The notes beneath the pieces were generated by a model, which ran no database searches, was not told where the DNA came from, and saw only the letters and a list, made by a program, of their open reading frames with translations. 64,000 nucleotides of DNA. Source: JAKAWQ01 sp963745975. Its GTDB lineage: Bacteria; Pseudomonadota; Alphaproteobacteria; Acetobacterales; Acetobacteraceae. Positions within the stretch are counted from its first letter, which is position 1. Each line of letters starts with the position of its first letter. Where the stretch lies: the NCBI GenBank assembly GCA_963745975.1, contig CAVUZJ010000009.1, forward strand, positions 868,001 to 932,000. The letters are read 5' to 3'. Shown here in pieces: positions 23,822 to 33,064 of this stretch. The position numbers were made by a program, and so were the translations under genes.

Positions 23822-25084
23822 TCAATCGCCGCCGAGCGCGCGATCGGCCTGGGCCGAGGCGAGCTTGAGCGCTGCCGCCGGCTGGGCCTGGCCGAGATAG
23901 ACGGACTGAACCGCGTCGATCACCGCCTGGGCCATGCCCTCCCAGCCCGGGATGGTCGGCGCGAAGTGGGCCTCGGGCAGCAGGCTCACGAATATCTGAA
24001 GCCGCTTGTTGTCGGCGAAATAGGGATCCGCCGCCGCCGCCCTGGTGGTGGGGAGGAAGCCCTCGTTCTTGTTGAAGAGGACGCGAGGATTCTTGGTGAA
24101 GAGGAAGTCGAGGAATTTCCAGGCCGGTTCCTTGGCGTGCGAATTGGCGAACATGACGATCGAATCGGTCACCGCGTAGGTGGCCGATGTCGTGCCGCGC
24201 GGCACCGGGCAGATGCCGTATTGCAGGTGCGGCGCCTCGGTCGCGATCTGGTTGATGAGGAACGGCGCCGTGATGACCATTCCGACGCGACCCTGCTTGA
24301 AGAGGTTCTGCACGTCCTCGCGGTTGTCGTCGGTGACGCCGGGCTGGGTGAGCCCCTCCTTCACCATCGTCTGGTAGAGCGTCAGCGCCTCGATGCCGGC
24401 CGGCGAATCGAAGGCGGCCTTGCCGTTCGGCCCGATCAGCTCGCCGCCGTAGCTCCAGAGGGCGTAGTACCAATAGACATCGGTCTCGATTTCTTTCCCC
24501 TGCAGACCGAAGCCGTAGCCGCCGGCCGCCTTGATCTTGCGCGCCGCGGCGAGGACGTCGTCCCACGTTTTCGGCCCGTCGGGGAAGCCGGCCTTCGCGA
24601 GCATCGGCCTGTTGTAGAACATCGCCCGCGCGGAGGCGGCGATCGGCAGCCCGTACACCTTGCCGCCCATCTCGGCCGGCTCGAGGAAGGTGCCGATGAA
24701 GCGGCTGCGGAACGCCGGCGTCATGAAATGGTCGAGCGGCTCGGCCACGCCGTCTTTGACGAAGGTGAGCAGCCAGCGCGTGCCGATGATGGAGAGATCG
24801 GGCGTCACCCCGCCCGAGATGTCGGTTTGCAGCGTCTGGAGCAGCGTGTCCCAGTTCACGACGTCGATGCTGACGGTGATCCCGGGGTTCGCGGCCTCGA
24901 ACTCTTTCGCCATCTGCCGGAAATAGGGGCCGGTCGCGGCGCTGTAGTAGGCGACGGTGACGTGCAGGGTGGTCGCGGCGCGGGCGGCGAGCGGCGCAAG
25001 CGCGAGGGCCGAGCCGGCGGCCGCCATCAGCGTGCGCCGGCGCACCGGGGGGCCTGCGGTTCGCGGGGCTGCTGCTTTCGTCAC
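23822..25084 (-). CDS. sugar ABC transporter substrate-binding protein, family 1
   Basis: A 420-residue periplasmic sugar-binding protein (SBP_bac_1). A Tat-type signal, RRRTLMAAAGSALALAPLAARA, spans about 16-37 (quoted here as two motifs: RRRTLM and the hydrophobic core). The mature part has FEAANPGITV, PDLSIIGTRW, YGLPIAASARAMFYN and KTWDDVLAAARKI. GTG 25084 is preceded by AAGGAGAAG, a good ribosome-binding site. It heads the three-gene importer operon and is divergent from the SIS-domain enzyme, which suggests an amino-sugar substrate. Confidence 0.92.
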   Translation of the reverse strand: MTKAAAPRTAGPPVRRRTLMAAAGSALALAPLAARAATTLHVTVAYYSAATGPYFRQMAKEFEAANPGITVSIDVVNWDTLLQTLQTDISGGVTPDLSIIGTRWLLTFVKDGVAEPLDHFMTPAFRSRFIGTFLEPAEMGGKVYGLPIAASARAMFYNRPMLAKAGFPDGPKTWDDVLAAARKIKAAGGYGFGLQGKEIETDVYWYYALWSYGGELIGPNGKAAFDSPAGIEALTLYQTMVKEGLTQPGVTDDNREDVQNLFKQGRVGMVITAPFLINQIATEAPHLQYGICPVPRGTTSATYAVTDSIVMFANSHAKEPAWKFLDFLFTKNPRVLFNKNEGFLPTTRAAAADPYFADNKRLQIFVSLLPEAHFAPTIPGWEGMAQAVIDAVQSVYLGQAQPAAALKLASAQADRALGGD

Positions 25085-25199
25085 GATCTTCTCCTTCCCA
25101 CCGGTTGGGATTGCTCACAGGATCGTGTGGGCCAGTCGAGCCCAGCTCATGCGCGATTGCAAGATTGCGCCGCGCGGCAAAGGGCGGGAACAGGAGATC

Positions 25200-26222
25200 A
25201 TGACCTCGCTGATGCTCGCCGAGGCGCTGTCGGCCCCCGCGGCGGTGGCGCGCTTGCTCGATGCCGATCAGGGCCGCTGGGCGGAGTTCGGCGCCCGATT
25301 GCGCGCGGCGGACCCGGCGGCGGCGATCACCGTCGCGCGCGGCAGCTCGGACCATGCCGCCTCCTATTTCGCCTACCTGCTGACGGCGCGGCTCGGCCGG
25401 CCGGTCGCCTCGCTCGCTCCCTCGCTGGTGACGCTCCGCCACGCGCCGCTCCGCGCGCGCGGGCTGCTCGCGGTCGGCATCTCCCAGTCGGGCCAGAGCC
25501 CCGATCTCGTCGAAACCCTGGGGGCGCTCCGCGGGGCCGGGGCGATGACCGCCGCGCTCGTCAACGACACCGCCTCCCCGCTCGCCGCGGCGGCGGAATG
25601 GCGCTTCGAGCTCGCGGCCGCTCCGGAGCGGGCGGTCGCGGCCACCAAGAGCTGCCTCGCGAGCCTCGCTGCCGCGGCCCGTCTCGTCGGGACCTGGCAG
25701 GACGACGGCCCGTTCCTCGCCAGGCTCGCCGCACTGCCGGCCCGGCTCGCGGCGGCGGCGAGAGAAGATTGGCGTGCGGCGGTGCCGCCGCTCGCGGCCG
25801 CGAGCCGCGCCATCGTCGTCGGGCGCGGCCTTGGGCTTGCGATCGCCGCGGAGGCGGCGCTCAAGCTCAAGGAGACGAGCGGGCTGCACGCCGAGGCCAT
25901 CAGCGGCGCGGAGCTCCGCCACGGGCCGATGGCGCTGATCGGCCCTGGCGAGACGGTGCTGGTGCTGGCGATGCGCGGGCCCGCGCTCGCCGGGCTCGTC
26001 TCGCTCGCCGGCGAGCTTCGCGCGCGGGGTGCGACCGTGGTGCTGGCCGCGCCCAGGGAGGTTGCGGGGCGCGACCTCACGATGACCGAGACCGGCGATC
26101 CCGATCTCGACCCGCTCGCCGCCTTGCAGTCGTTCTATCCGCTCGCGGTGGCGGTCGCGGAGGCGCGCGGGAGGAACCCCGACGCCCCGCCCAACCTCAG
26201 CAAGGTCACGCGAACGCTTTAG
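25200..26222 (+). CDS. SIS-domain aminosugar-phosphate enzyme (NagB-II / AgaS / GlmS-isomerase type)
   Basis: A 340-residue protein with two SIS domains. SIS 1 has ARGSSDHAASYFAYL and ISQSGQSPDLVETL; SIS 2 has VGRGLGLAIAAEAALKLKET and the HAEAISGAELRHGP motif. The C-terminus NLSKVTRTL resembles type II glucosamine-6-phosphate deaminases. The glutaminase domain of GlmS is absent, so it cannot use glutamine. A CAGGAG site precedes ATG 25200. It is divergent from a sugar importer, supporting a role in catabolism of imported amino sugars; deaminase versus isomerase cannot be settled here. Confidence 0.8.
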   Translation: MTSLMLAEALSAPAAVARLLDADQGRWAEFGARLRAADPAAAITVARGSSDHAASYFAYLLTARLGRPVASLAPSLVTLRHAPLRARGLLAVGISQSGQSPDLVETLGALRGAGAMTAALVNDTASPLAAAAEWRFELAAAPERAVAATKSCLASLAAAARLVGTWQDDGPFLARLAALPARLAAAAREDWRAAVPPLAAASRAIVVGRGLGLAIAAEAALKLKETSGLHAEAISGAELRHGPMALIGPGETVLVLAMRGPALAGLVSLAGELRARGATVVLAAPREVAGRDLTMTETGDPDLDPLAALQSFYPLAVAVAEARGRNPDAPPNLSKVTRTL

Positions 26223-26650
26223 AGCCCCTTTCAAAACCCTTGTACTCGGGTTGAAGTTGATTCATTTGGGGTGAAGGCATGCACTACCCGTATCCAATTC
26301 GCTTTGGTTGATCGTTGAGCCACTGCTGCCTCCGATCGCGTCCCTCCGGGTGGTGTAGGAGCTGCGGGACCTGCCGGCGCTACGGGCGCCCGTCACGCCG
26401 ACGGTGCGCATGGTGCGATGGCGATGCCGCAACAGTGCGTCTCGCCGGCAGACCTTCGTCGACACCTGCCATCGGTTGTAGTGGTCCGTGCCCGGCGGAG
26501 CACCCGTGTCGTCGGACTCACGCGGCTGATCGGGCAGACGGCCGGAGGGCGAACAGGGGCACATCGGTTGCGGGATCTGGCGATCCCGACCTCCGACAAC
26601 ACGGTGCTCCGCTCGCTCAGGAAGGGCACCGTACCTTACATATGCGGGAC
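26223..26650. other. 428-bp stretch without an intact gene
   Basis: The first 75 bases after the SIS gene are unremarkable and fairly AT-rich (near ttgaagttgattcatttgg). The rest, from about 26300, is a decayed transposase listed separately. A short direct repeat, TATGCGGG, occurs twice near 26640-26660 at the border with the next gene. Confidence 0.6.
26300..26640 (+). pseudogene. decayed ISL3-family transposase fragment
   Basis: In one frame the DNA reads VRMVRWRCRNS.SRRQTF, matching the zinc-finger region of ISL3 transposases (usually RRWRCRNPACPRQTF). An in-frame stop lies just before it. The similarity then shifts to another frame with RARRSTRVVGLTRLIG and GGRTGAHRLRDLAIPTSDNTVL, the segment that follows in the family. 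The DDE catalytic domain is missing. So this is an N-terminal remnant with at least one frameshift and one stop, truncated at the border of the catabolic island. Confidence 0.75.
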
Positions 26651-27652
26651 CTATGCGGGTTCCCGTTCCGTTGACGCATTGAACGCCGGCACCAGGGCGT
26701 CATGGAAACAATCCCTCGCCGCGAGCCGGCCGGACACCGCGCCTGCTTGGCGGAGGAAGCCGAGCCACGCCTCGATCTCGGCTTCGGTGATCGCGCCCCA
26801 TTTCGGCAAGCTCTGGTCGTCGATCCGCTGCCCGTCCAGCCGCACCTTCAGCGCCGCCAGCTCGCGCCGCCAGGCCTTTCCCTCTTCCTCGCCGGGCTCA
26901 GGCCGGGCGCTCGGAAAATCGCGCCACACCAGCCGGATCGCCGCCTCCGGATCGTTGATTGCGAACGAAGTCGCCCTGGCCACCGCCCGCCCCAACGCGC
27001 CGAAGACAGCGCTCCGCGCCGCGAGCGTTCCCTCCATGGCCATCAGCGTCGAAGACGGGCTCAGCCGGTCGATCGGCGCCGGAAGATGCCGCAGTTCCAC
27101 GCCCTCCGCCGCCATCAGCCCGGTGAAGATGTCGAGCTGCCACACCGCGTCCACCGCGCCCTCGCGGAGCGCGCGCGCCATCCGCTCCGCATCGAGCGGC
27201 CCGCCCGGCAGCGGCTCAAGCCGCACATCCCGCGCGGGATCGAGCCCGGCCGCGACGAGCACGGCCACGGCAAATTCCCGCAATTCCGGATCGTCGAAAT
27301 GCAGCCCCACCACCCGCCCCTTCAGCTCGGCGAGGGTGCGGATCGGGCTTTCGCGGGGCACGGAGAAGCTGCGGTTTTGCTTGCGGACGAACCCGTAGAA
27401 CGGCAGGAGCCGCGTGCCGCGGTCGAGGGCGAGGAGTGCGAAGACGATGTTGACGAAGGCCATATCCCCGCGCCCCGCGATCACGGCCTCGACTGCCGCC
27501 TTGGGCGAGCCCGAGCCCGCGAGATCGTAGTCGACGGCGATGCCTTCGGCGGTGTCGTAGCCCAGCGCCTTGACCAGCCAGATCGGGGCGAAGCCCGTCG
27601 CATGCTGGGGCGCGGGCACCATCACCCGCACCGTTTCCTCCTTACCCTTCAT
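26651..27652 (-). CDS. NMT1/THI5-like ABC substrate-binding protein without a signal peptide
   Basis: A 333-residue protein of the SsuA/THI5/NMT1 class, which binds sulfonates, nitrate or pyrimidine precursors. It begins MKGKEETVRVMVPAPQ and runs directly into the first strand of the fold, with FAPIWLVKALGY, GRGDMAFVNIVFAL and ELKGRVVGLHFDD. No export leader is present from ATG 27652; extending upstream adds only an Arg-rich segment. ATG 27652 was chosen because it overlaps the amidase stop (ATGA) and has GGAGG 6 bases before it. A cytoplasmic ligand-binding or enzyme role is possible. Confidence 0.8.
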   Translation of the reverse strand: MKGKEETVRVMVPAPQHATGFAPIWLVKALGYDTAEGIAVDYDLAGSGSPKAAVEAVIAGRGDMAFVNIVFALLALDRGTRLLPFYGFVRKQNRSFSVPRESPIRTLAELKGRVVGLHFDDPELREFAVAVLVAAGLDPARDVRLEPLPGGPLDAERMARALREGAVDAVWQLDIFTGLMAAEGVELRHLPAPIDRLSPSSTLMAMEGTLAARSAVFGALGRAVARATSFAINDPEAAIRLVWRDFPSARPEPGEEEGKAWRRELAALKVRLDGQRIDDQSLPKWGAITEAEIEAWLGFLRQAGAVSGRLAARDCFHDALVPAFNASTEREPA

Positions 27653-29067
27653 TGCCATCCTCCAAGCAAGGGCGGGCGGCCGATCCGCTCCGCCCCGGTT
27701 CCGAGCACGCGCTCGAACGCGCACCCGGCCGCCAGCAGCCGCTCCTCCTCTCCGTGCGCGGCCATGAGCTGCATCCCGACCGGCAGCCCCGCCGCGTCGA
27801 GACCCACCGGCATCGTCAGCGCGCAGAGATCGAGAAGGTTGGCGACACAGCAGTTCCGCGCCGCCTGCCGGCTGACCTGCCGATAGGTCTCGGGATCGTC
27901 GAGCGCCGCAAGCAGCGGCGGCGACAGCGGCGAGGTCGGGCAGATCAGCACGTCGAAGGCGCGGAATCGCGCATCCGCGCTCGCCGCCAGCCGCGCGAGG
28001 ATGCGCTGCCGGCGCAAATATTCGCGGGCCGGCAGGTCCTTCCTGAGCTCGAGCTGCCGCTTCGCGCCGGGATGGAGCGTCTCGAGCAGGGCGGGCAGCT
28101 CCGAGTCCAGAAATTCATAGAGCTCGACCGCGGAAATTCCGAAGTCCCACTCCGGCGAGATCGCCGCGAGCTCGCTCGCCTCCGGCAGCGCCGAGGCAAC
28201 CACCGCAGCACCGGCGGCCGCGAGTTCGCCGATCGCGCGGGTGACCGCCTCGGCGATCCCGGGCGCCGCGCCGTCCCAGAAATATTCGTCGAGAACGCCA
28301 ATGCGGAGGTCGGCTGCTTTCCTCTCCGCGCTCGCACGCGCGAGCTCGGCCGCGTCGCACGCCGGATCGATCGCGGCGAATCCGAAGGCGGCGTCATCCA
28401 CGCTGCGGGCGAGAAGTCCGGGGCCGTGCAGGCTCGGCCCGGGCGGCACGAGGCCCTCGCTTGGCCAACGCCCGTGCGTCAGCTTGACCCCCACGATACC
28501 GGTCATATTGGCCGGCTCGCGCGCCGATCCTCCGGTATCGCTGCCGAGCGCAAGCCATGCCGAGCCCTCGACGATGCTGATCGCCGCCCCCGAGGAGGAG
28601 CCGCCGGCCGGCCGCACCGCATGCGCATCCCACGGGTTGCGCGGCGTGCCCCAATGCACGTTCGCTCCGCAGACGCCGAAGCCGATCTCGGAGGTATGGG
28701 TTTTGCCCATGAAGACCGCCCCGCCCGCGCGCAGGCGCCCGACCACCGGGCCGTCGCGCGCGAAGCGCTCGGGCAGAAGATGCGGGGAGCCGGCGAACGT
28801 CGGCATTCCCGTCAGGCCGAACAGGTCCTTGACCGAGACCGGAATGCCCTGGAGCCCTCCCGCATCGCGCCCGGCCGCGAAGCACGCATCGGCCTCGTCC
28901 GCCATCTCCCGCGCGGTCTCGGGCGCCCAATGGCAATAGGCGTCGAGCACCCCCGCCGCCGCCGCGCGCGCTTCGATCGCCTCCTCCGCCAGCGCCCGCG
29001 AGTCGAAGGCGCCGGCGCGCAACCCGGCGGCGATCTCGCGGAGTTTCATCCCCTGACGCCCGGCCAT
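27649..29067 (-). CDS. amidase (amidase-signature family)
   Basis: A 472-residue hydrolase of amides. The Ser-cisSer-Lys triad is visible: Lys80 in VSVKDLFG, cis-Ser157 in RPAGGSSSGAA and nucleophile Ser181 in DTGGSAREPA. The length fits GatA-like amidases, but there are no gatB or gatC neighbours, so a catabolic role is more likely than tRNA amidation. It lies in an operon after the polyamine-type importer and before the NMT1-like gene, which suggests it acts on the imported amide or ureide compound. Confidence 0.92.
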   Translation of the reverse strand: MAGRQGMKLREIAAGLRAGAFDSRALAEEAIEARAAAAGVLDAYCHWAPETAREMADEADACFAAGRDAGGLQGIPVSVKDLFGLTGMPTFAGSPHLLPERFARDGPVVGRLRAGGAVFMGKTHTSEIGFGVCGANVHWGTPRNPWDAHAVRPAGGSSSGAAISIVEGSAWLALGSDTGGSAREPANMTGIVGVKLTHGRWPSEGLVPPGPSLHGPGLLARSVDDAAFGFAAIDPACDAAELARASAERKAADLRIGVLDEYFWDGAAPGIAEAVTRAIGELAAAGAAVVASALPEASELAAISPEWDFGISAVELYEFLDSELPALLETLHPGAKRQLELRKDLPAREYLRRQRILARLAASADARFRAFDVLICPTSPLSPPLLAALDDPETYRQVSRQAARNCCVANLLDLCALTMPVGLDAAGLPVGMQLMAAHGEEERLLAAGCAFERVLGTGAERIGRPPLLGGWQ

Positions 29068-29073
29068 TGGCTC

Positions 29074-29859
29074 TCAGCCGACCGCGCGCGCGCGCGAAAG
29101 GAACTGCGCGGCGAGAACGAGCGTCGTCACCACCAGCACCTGGATCGCCGAGGCCGCCGCGATCGACGGATCGCCCTGCCACTGAATGTCCGAGAAGATC
29201 TGCAGCGGCAGCGTGTTCGTGCCCGGCCCCGAGAGAAAGAGTGCGACGTTCACGTCGCTGAAGGAGGCGATGAACGCGAAGGCGCCGCCGGAGACGATGC
29301 TCGAGCGCAGTAGCGGCATCACCACTTTCCAGAACGCCAGAACCTTGTTGCAGCCGAGCGAGATCGCCGCCTCCTCGTACGCCGGGTTGATCCCCGAAAG
29401 CCCGGCGATGACGACGCGGATGACGAAGGGGATGCCGATCAGCGTATGGCCGATCGCCAGGGCGGCGAAGCTGCCCGCGAGGTCGATCCGGACGAAGAAC
29501 AGATAGAGTGCCGCGCCGAGCAGGATGCTCGGCACCAGGATGGGCAATAGGAAGGCCGCCTCGAGCGCCTCCCGCCCGCGCAGCCGGACCCGCACCAGCC
29601 CGATCGCCGCCAGCGTCCCGATCGCGACCGAAACCAGGCAGACGAGCAAGGCGAGCGGCAGGCTGACGGCGAAGAGGGCGTGCAGATACTCCCCACTATC
29701 GAAGAAATCCTTGAACCACCGGAGTGAAAATCCGTGCAGCGGCAGCAGGAACCGCGGCGTCGGGTTGAAGGCGATCCCGACGACGACGAGGATAGGCGCC
29801 ACCAGGCAGGCGAGCAGGCCCCACACATAGGCCCCGAGCAGCAGGCGGCCGCGCGGCAT
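29074..29859 (-). CDS. ABC transporter permease, PotC-like
   Basis: A 261-residue inner-membrane permease with about six helices. The ATPase-contact loop reads NPAYEEAAISLGCNKVLAFWK near 173-193 (described here by its key EAA..LG core). The start overlaps the preceding permease stop as ATGA. It ends 6 bases before the amidase. Family members import polyamines or other small cations and amides. Confidence 0.9.
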   Translation of the reverse strand: MPRGRLLLGAYVWGLLACLVAPILVVVGIAFNPTPRFLLPLHGFSLRWFKDFFDSGEYLHALFAVSLPLALLVCLVSVAIGTLAAIGLVRVRLRGREALEAAFLLPILVPSILLGAALYLFFVRIDLAGSFAALAIGHTLIGIPFVIRVVIAGLSGINPAYEEAAISLGCNKVLAFWKVVMPLLRSSIVSGGAFAFIASFSDVNVALFLSGPGTNTLPLQIFSDIQWQGDPSIAAASAIQVLVVTTLVLAAQFLSRARAVG

Positions 29860-30788
29860 CAGGCGCCGCCCAAGCGGCTCCGCCGGCGCCGGCCGGCGGC
29901 CAGGATCACGGCGATCGCGGCGAACACGATGAGCACCAGCACCATCGCCAGGCTGGATGCGAACGGCCAGTCGTAGGCCGAGAGCGCCTGGTCGTAGATC
30001 TCGTTCCCGAGCATTCGCCCGAGCCGCCCACCGAGCAACGCCGGCGTGACCACGACGCTGATCGCGACCGTGAAGCAGAGCAGCGCGCCGGACACGAGGC
30101 CGGGCAGGCTGAGCGGCAGGAGGACACGGCGGAAGGCAACCAGGGGCGAGGCTCCAAGATTCCGCGCCACCTCCTCGAGCCGCACGGGGATGTCCTCGAT
30201 CGCGCTCATCAACGGCAGCGTCATCACCGGCAGGAGCAGCTGCACCAGCGCGATCAGCACGGCCCGCTGCGAGTAGAGCACGTCCACCCGGAACGAGACG
30301 CCGAGGCTTGCGAGCGCGGTATTGAGGAGCCCCTCCCTGCCGAGGATCGCGATCCACCCGAACGCCTCGACGACGGCGCTCACCATCAGCGGCATGATCA
30401 GCAGGAAGAGCGCGACCGCGAGGGCGGCACGCGAGCAGCGCGCCAGATAATAGGCGAGGGGATAGCCGAGGGCGGCGCAGATCACCGTCGCCAGCGCGCC
30501 GATCGCGAGCGTTCGCCCGACGAGATCGAGAAAATAGTCGTTGGCGATCTGGCGATAGTTCGCGGTCGTCAGGACCGGCGACCAGAGCCTGGCCGAGGAC
30601 GGCGTGAAGAAGCTCAGGACGCCGATATTGCCGAGCGGCACGGCAAGGAATGCGACCAGCACGAGCACATAGGGGCCGAGCAGCCAGAGAGAGCCGCGCC
30701 GCAGGAGGCGCGCGCGCGCCGCCTCCGGCTCAGCGGCTAAGGAGGACGATGTCGCCGGGATCGATTCCGACATCGACCACACTCGCAT
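29859..30788 (-). CDS. ABC transporter permease, PotB-like
   Basis: A permease of about 309 residues, partner of the PotC-like gene. A first helix near 33-58 follows a charged N-terminus. The contact loop has LEEVARNLGASPLVAFRR. The start is uncertain: ATG 30788 and ATG 30773 both lie inside the end of the ATPase gene, giving an overlap of 44-59 bases, and neither has a clear ribosome-binding site. Confidence 0.88.
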   Translation of the reverse strand: MRVWSMSESIPATSSSLAAEPEAARARLLRRGSLWLLGPYVLVLVAFLAVPLGNIGVLSFFTPSSARLWSPVLTTANYRQIANDYFLDLVGRTLAIGALATVICAALGYPLAYYLARCSRAALAVALFLLIMPLMVSAVVEAFGWIAILGREGLLNTALASLGVSFRVDVLYSQRAVLIALVQLLLPVMTLPLMSAIEDIPVRLEEVARNLGASPLVAFRRVLLPLSLPGLVSGALLCFTVAISVVVTPALLGGRLGRMLGNEIYDQALSAYDWPFASSLAMVLVLIVFAAIAVILAAGRRRRSRLGGA

Positions 30789-31863
30789 GGGGCAGCGTGC
30801 CGCCCCCGTCGGTGAGCTTGCGCACCAGCAGGAGTTCCGCGCGCTCGCCGAGCCGCAGGCGGTATTGTGCCTCGTCGCCGAGATAGATGACCTCCCTCAC
30901 CTCGGCGGTGAACGCATTGGCGGTCGAAGCCGCCGCGCTGCCGATGCGGATCAGCTCCGGCCGCACCAGCGCCGTCAGCCGGCGCGCCCCTGGCGCGGCC
31001 GCCGCACGCGCGAGCAGACGAAGGCCCGATGCGGTTGCAATCTCGGCGATCCCCTCGCGCCAGCCCAGCACCTCCGCCTCGAGCAGATTCGCATTGCCAA
31101 TGAAATCGGCGACGAACCGTGACGCCGGCTGCCCGTAGATTTCCCGCGGCGTGCCGATCTGCTCGATGCGCCCGGCCGAGAGAACGGCAATCCGGTGCGA
31201 AAGCGCCAGCGCCTCGGTCTGGTCGTGGGTGACGAAGATCGTGGTCTTGCGAAGCCGTCGCTGCAGCTTGCGCAATTCCTCGCGCATCTGCACGCGGAGC
31301 TTGAGGTCGAGGCTGGAGAAGGGCTCGTCGAGCAGCAGGAGCGGCGGCTCGAGGACCAGCGAGCGGGCGAGCGCAGCGCGTTGCTGCTGGCCGCCCGACA
31401 GCTGGTTCGGCCTGCGGTGGCCAAGCTCGGAGAGGCCGACCAGCTCGAGCATCGCCGCCGTGCGCCGCGTCACTTCGCGCCGCGGAACGCCATGCACGGA
31501 AAGTCCGAAGGCGACGTTGTCGCTCACCGTCAGATGCGGAAAGAGAGTCGGGGTCTGGAAGACCAGGCCAATCTCCCGCTTGTGCGGCGGCACCTTCTCG
31601 ATGCGCCGTCCGGCCAGCTCGATCGCGCCCGCATCGACCGGCTCGAAGCCGGCGATGCAGCGGAGCGTCGTCGTCTTGCCGCAGCCGCTCGGTCCGAGGA
31701 GGGAAAAAAATTCGCCCTCCGCAACCGCAAATGAGATCGGCCCGACGGTGACGTCCCTGGAATAGCGGCGCACCAGCCCGCGCACCTCGAGCCCGACCGA
31801 GCCTCCCGCGGGAAACCCCGCCGGCGGCGCACCCTCCCCCTGTGGCCCCGCCTCCACTTCCAT
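30730..31863 (-). CDS. ABC transporter ATPase, PotA-like with TOBE domain
   Basis: A 377-residue ATPase. Walker A GPSGCGKTT is at 57-65, the Q-loop in VFQTPTLFPHL, the signature LSGGQQQR near 154, Walker B LLLLDEP and the switch His in VTHDQTEA. A C-terminal TOBE region (ALVRPELIRIG, EVREVIYLGDEAQYRL) is typical of polyamine and thiamine type importers. It follows the binding-protein gene by 10 bases. Confidence 0.94.
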   Translation of the reverse strand: MEVEAGPQGEGAPPAGFPAGGSVGLEVRGLVRRYSRDVTVGPISFAVAEGEFFSLLGPSGCGKTTTLRCIAGFEPVDAGAIELAGRRIEKVPPHKREIGLVFQTPTLFPHLTVSDNVAFGLSVHGVPRREVTRRTAAMLELVGLSELGHRRPNQLSGGQQQRAALARSLVLEPPLLLLDEPFSSLDLKLRVQMREELRKLQRRLRKTTIFVTHDQTEALALSHRIAVLSAGRIEQIGTPREIYGQPASRFVADFIGNANLLEAEVLGWREGIAEIATASGLRLLARAAAAPGARRLTALVRPELIRIGSAAASTANAFTAEVREVIYLGDEAQYRLRLGERAELLLVRKLTDGGGTLPHASVVDVGIDPGDIVLLSR

Positions 31864-31873
31864 GAAGGGTTGG

Positions 31874-32935
31874 CTAGCCCATCACCTCCTCATCCCAGCG
31901 CTTGAGGTAGTCGGCGCGGTGGGCGGCGACCTTCTTCCAGTCGAGCGTCACGGTGTTGCGAAGGTCGGCCTCGGTCACCTTGATGTGGTCGAGGTTCGGC
32001 GGCAGAACGGCCTTGCGGTTGGTGGGCGGGTACATGTTCCACGACGAGAACTCGACCTGCAGCTTCGGGTCGAGCGTCAGGTTGATGAAACGGTTGGCCG
32101 CCTCCTTATAGGGCGTCCCCTTGAGGATGACGAAGCCGGTGCCGATGGCGAGCGTGCCGGGCACCGAATCGAACTGGGTCGGAACGCCATCGGCCTGCAT
32201 CTGGAAGGCAATGCCGTTCCAGAACGGGTTGATGATGATATCGCCCTGCTCCATCAGCCGCTTCCCGTTGTCGGCGTTCTGCACGATCACCGCATTGTTC
32301 TTGCGCACCAGCTCGGCGGCGAAATTCATCCCCGGCGTGATGTTGTCCTCGTTGCCGCCGAGCGACTTGTTGAGCGCATGGAGCCAGTACATCCCGTACC
32401 ATCCATAGGCGGGGATACCGACGCGGCCTTTGTATTTGGGGTTGAGAAGCTCATGGAAGCTCGCGGGCCGGGTCGGAATCTCCTTCGCGTTCCAGACCAG
32501 CCCGAACAGGAGGAAGCTCGTCGAAGCATAGTAGTTGCCGAGCTTCGCCGTGTCGTACACGTCGGCGTAGTTCGGCATCAGCGCGGTGTCGTAGGGGAGA
32601 ATGAAGCCGGCATCCTCCATCATCACGACCTCGGCCTGGCCATGGTCGCTGATGTCGTATGGCGGGGCACCCTGCGAGGCCATGATCTTCGAGGTGGCGA
32701 TCGATTCGAGCTGGAAGGAATGTTGCTGCGAGAGGCCGGTGAGCTTCGTGAAGCGGCCGCCCTCGACGAAAATCTGCTCAAGATGCTCGCCCCAGGCGCC
32801 GCCGGTGGAAGCCCAGGTGAAGGGTCGTTCGGCTTTCGCCGAAGTGGTGAAGCCCGGAACGACGAGCCCGGCCGCGCCGGACGCCATCCACGCCGTCCCG
32901 ATGCCAAGCCGGGCCAGCATCTCACGTCGTTTCAT
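31874..32935 (-). CDS. polyamine-type ABC substrate-binding protein (PotD-like)
   Basis: A 353-residue exported binding protein. The N-terminus is MKRREMLARLGIGTAW, a Tat-like leader continuing to SAKA near 33. The body has FTWASTGGAWGEHLEQIF, DISDHGQAEVVMMEDAG, YASTSFLLFGLVWNAKEI and NRFINLTLDPKLQ, all of the PotD/PotF group. It heads the operon with the ATPase, two permeases, amidase and NMT1-like protein. A promoter is predicted at 33065-33094. The ligand is inferred to be an amide, hydantoin-like or polyamine compound from the neighbouring enzymes. Confidence 0.9.
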   Translation of the reverse strand: MKRREMLARLGIGTAWMASGAAGLVVPGFTTSAKAERPFTWASTGGAWGEHLEQIFVEGGRFTKLTGLSQQHSFQLESIATSKIMASQGAPPYDISDHGQAEVVMMEDAGFILPYDTALMPNYADVYDTAKLGNYYASTSFLLFGLVWNAKEIPTRPASFHELLNPKYKGRVGIPAYGWYGMYWLHALNKSLGGNEDNITPGMNFAAELVRKNNAVIVQNADNGKRLMEQGDIIINPFWNGIAFQMQADGVPTQFDSVPGTLAIGTGFVILKGTPYKEAANRFINLTLDPKLQVEFSSWNMYPPTNRKAVLPPNLDHIKVTEADLRNTVTLDWKKVAAHRADYLKRWDEEVMG

Positions 32936-33043
32936 CTTTGTCTCTTTGCCTCCGCGTCTCCCGAGTGCCTTAGCCCGCGACCCGCCGCCCTGCCGTGCCG
33001 GTATTTTCCGTTTTTCGGTCGCTGCGACGTGCTGGCGGCGATC

Positions 33044-33060
33044 TATGCATTTTATGCATA
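33044..33060. promoter_or_regulatory. TATGCAT-TTT-ATGCATA palindrome (candidate operator)
   Basis: Two perfect 7-bp arms around a TTT centre lie just downstream of the predicted -10 box of the importer operon, about where transcription would start. A repressor or the neighbouring LysR protein could bind here. AT content is far above that of the surrounding genes. Confidence 0.5.
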
Positions 33061-33064
33061 ACTC

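Noticed and set aside
27649..29067. Amidase considered as GatA of the tRNA amidotransferase
   Set aside because: No gatB or gatC beside it, and the operon context with importer and binding proteins indicates catabolism.
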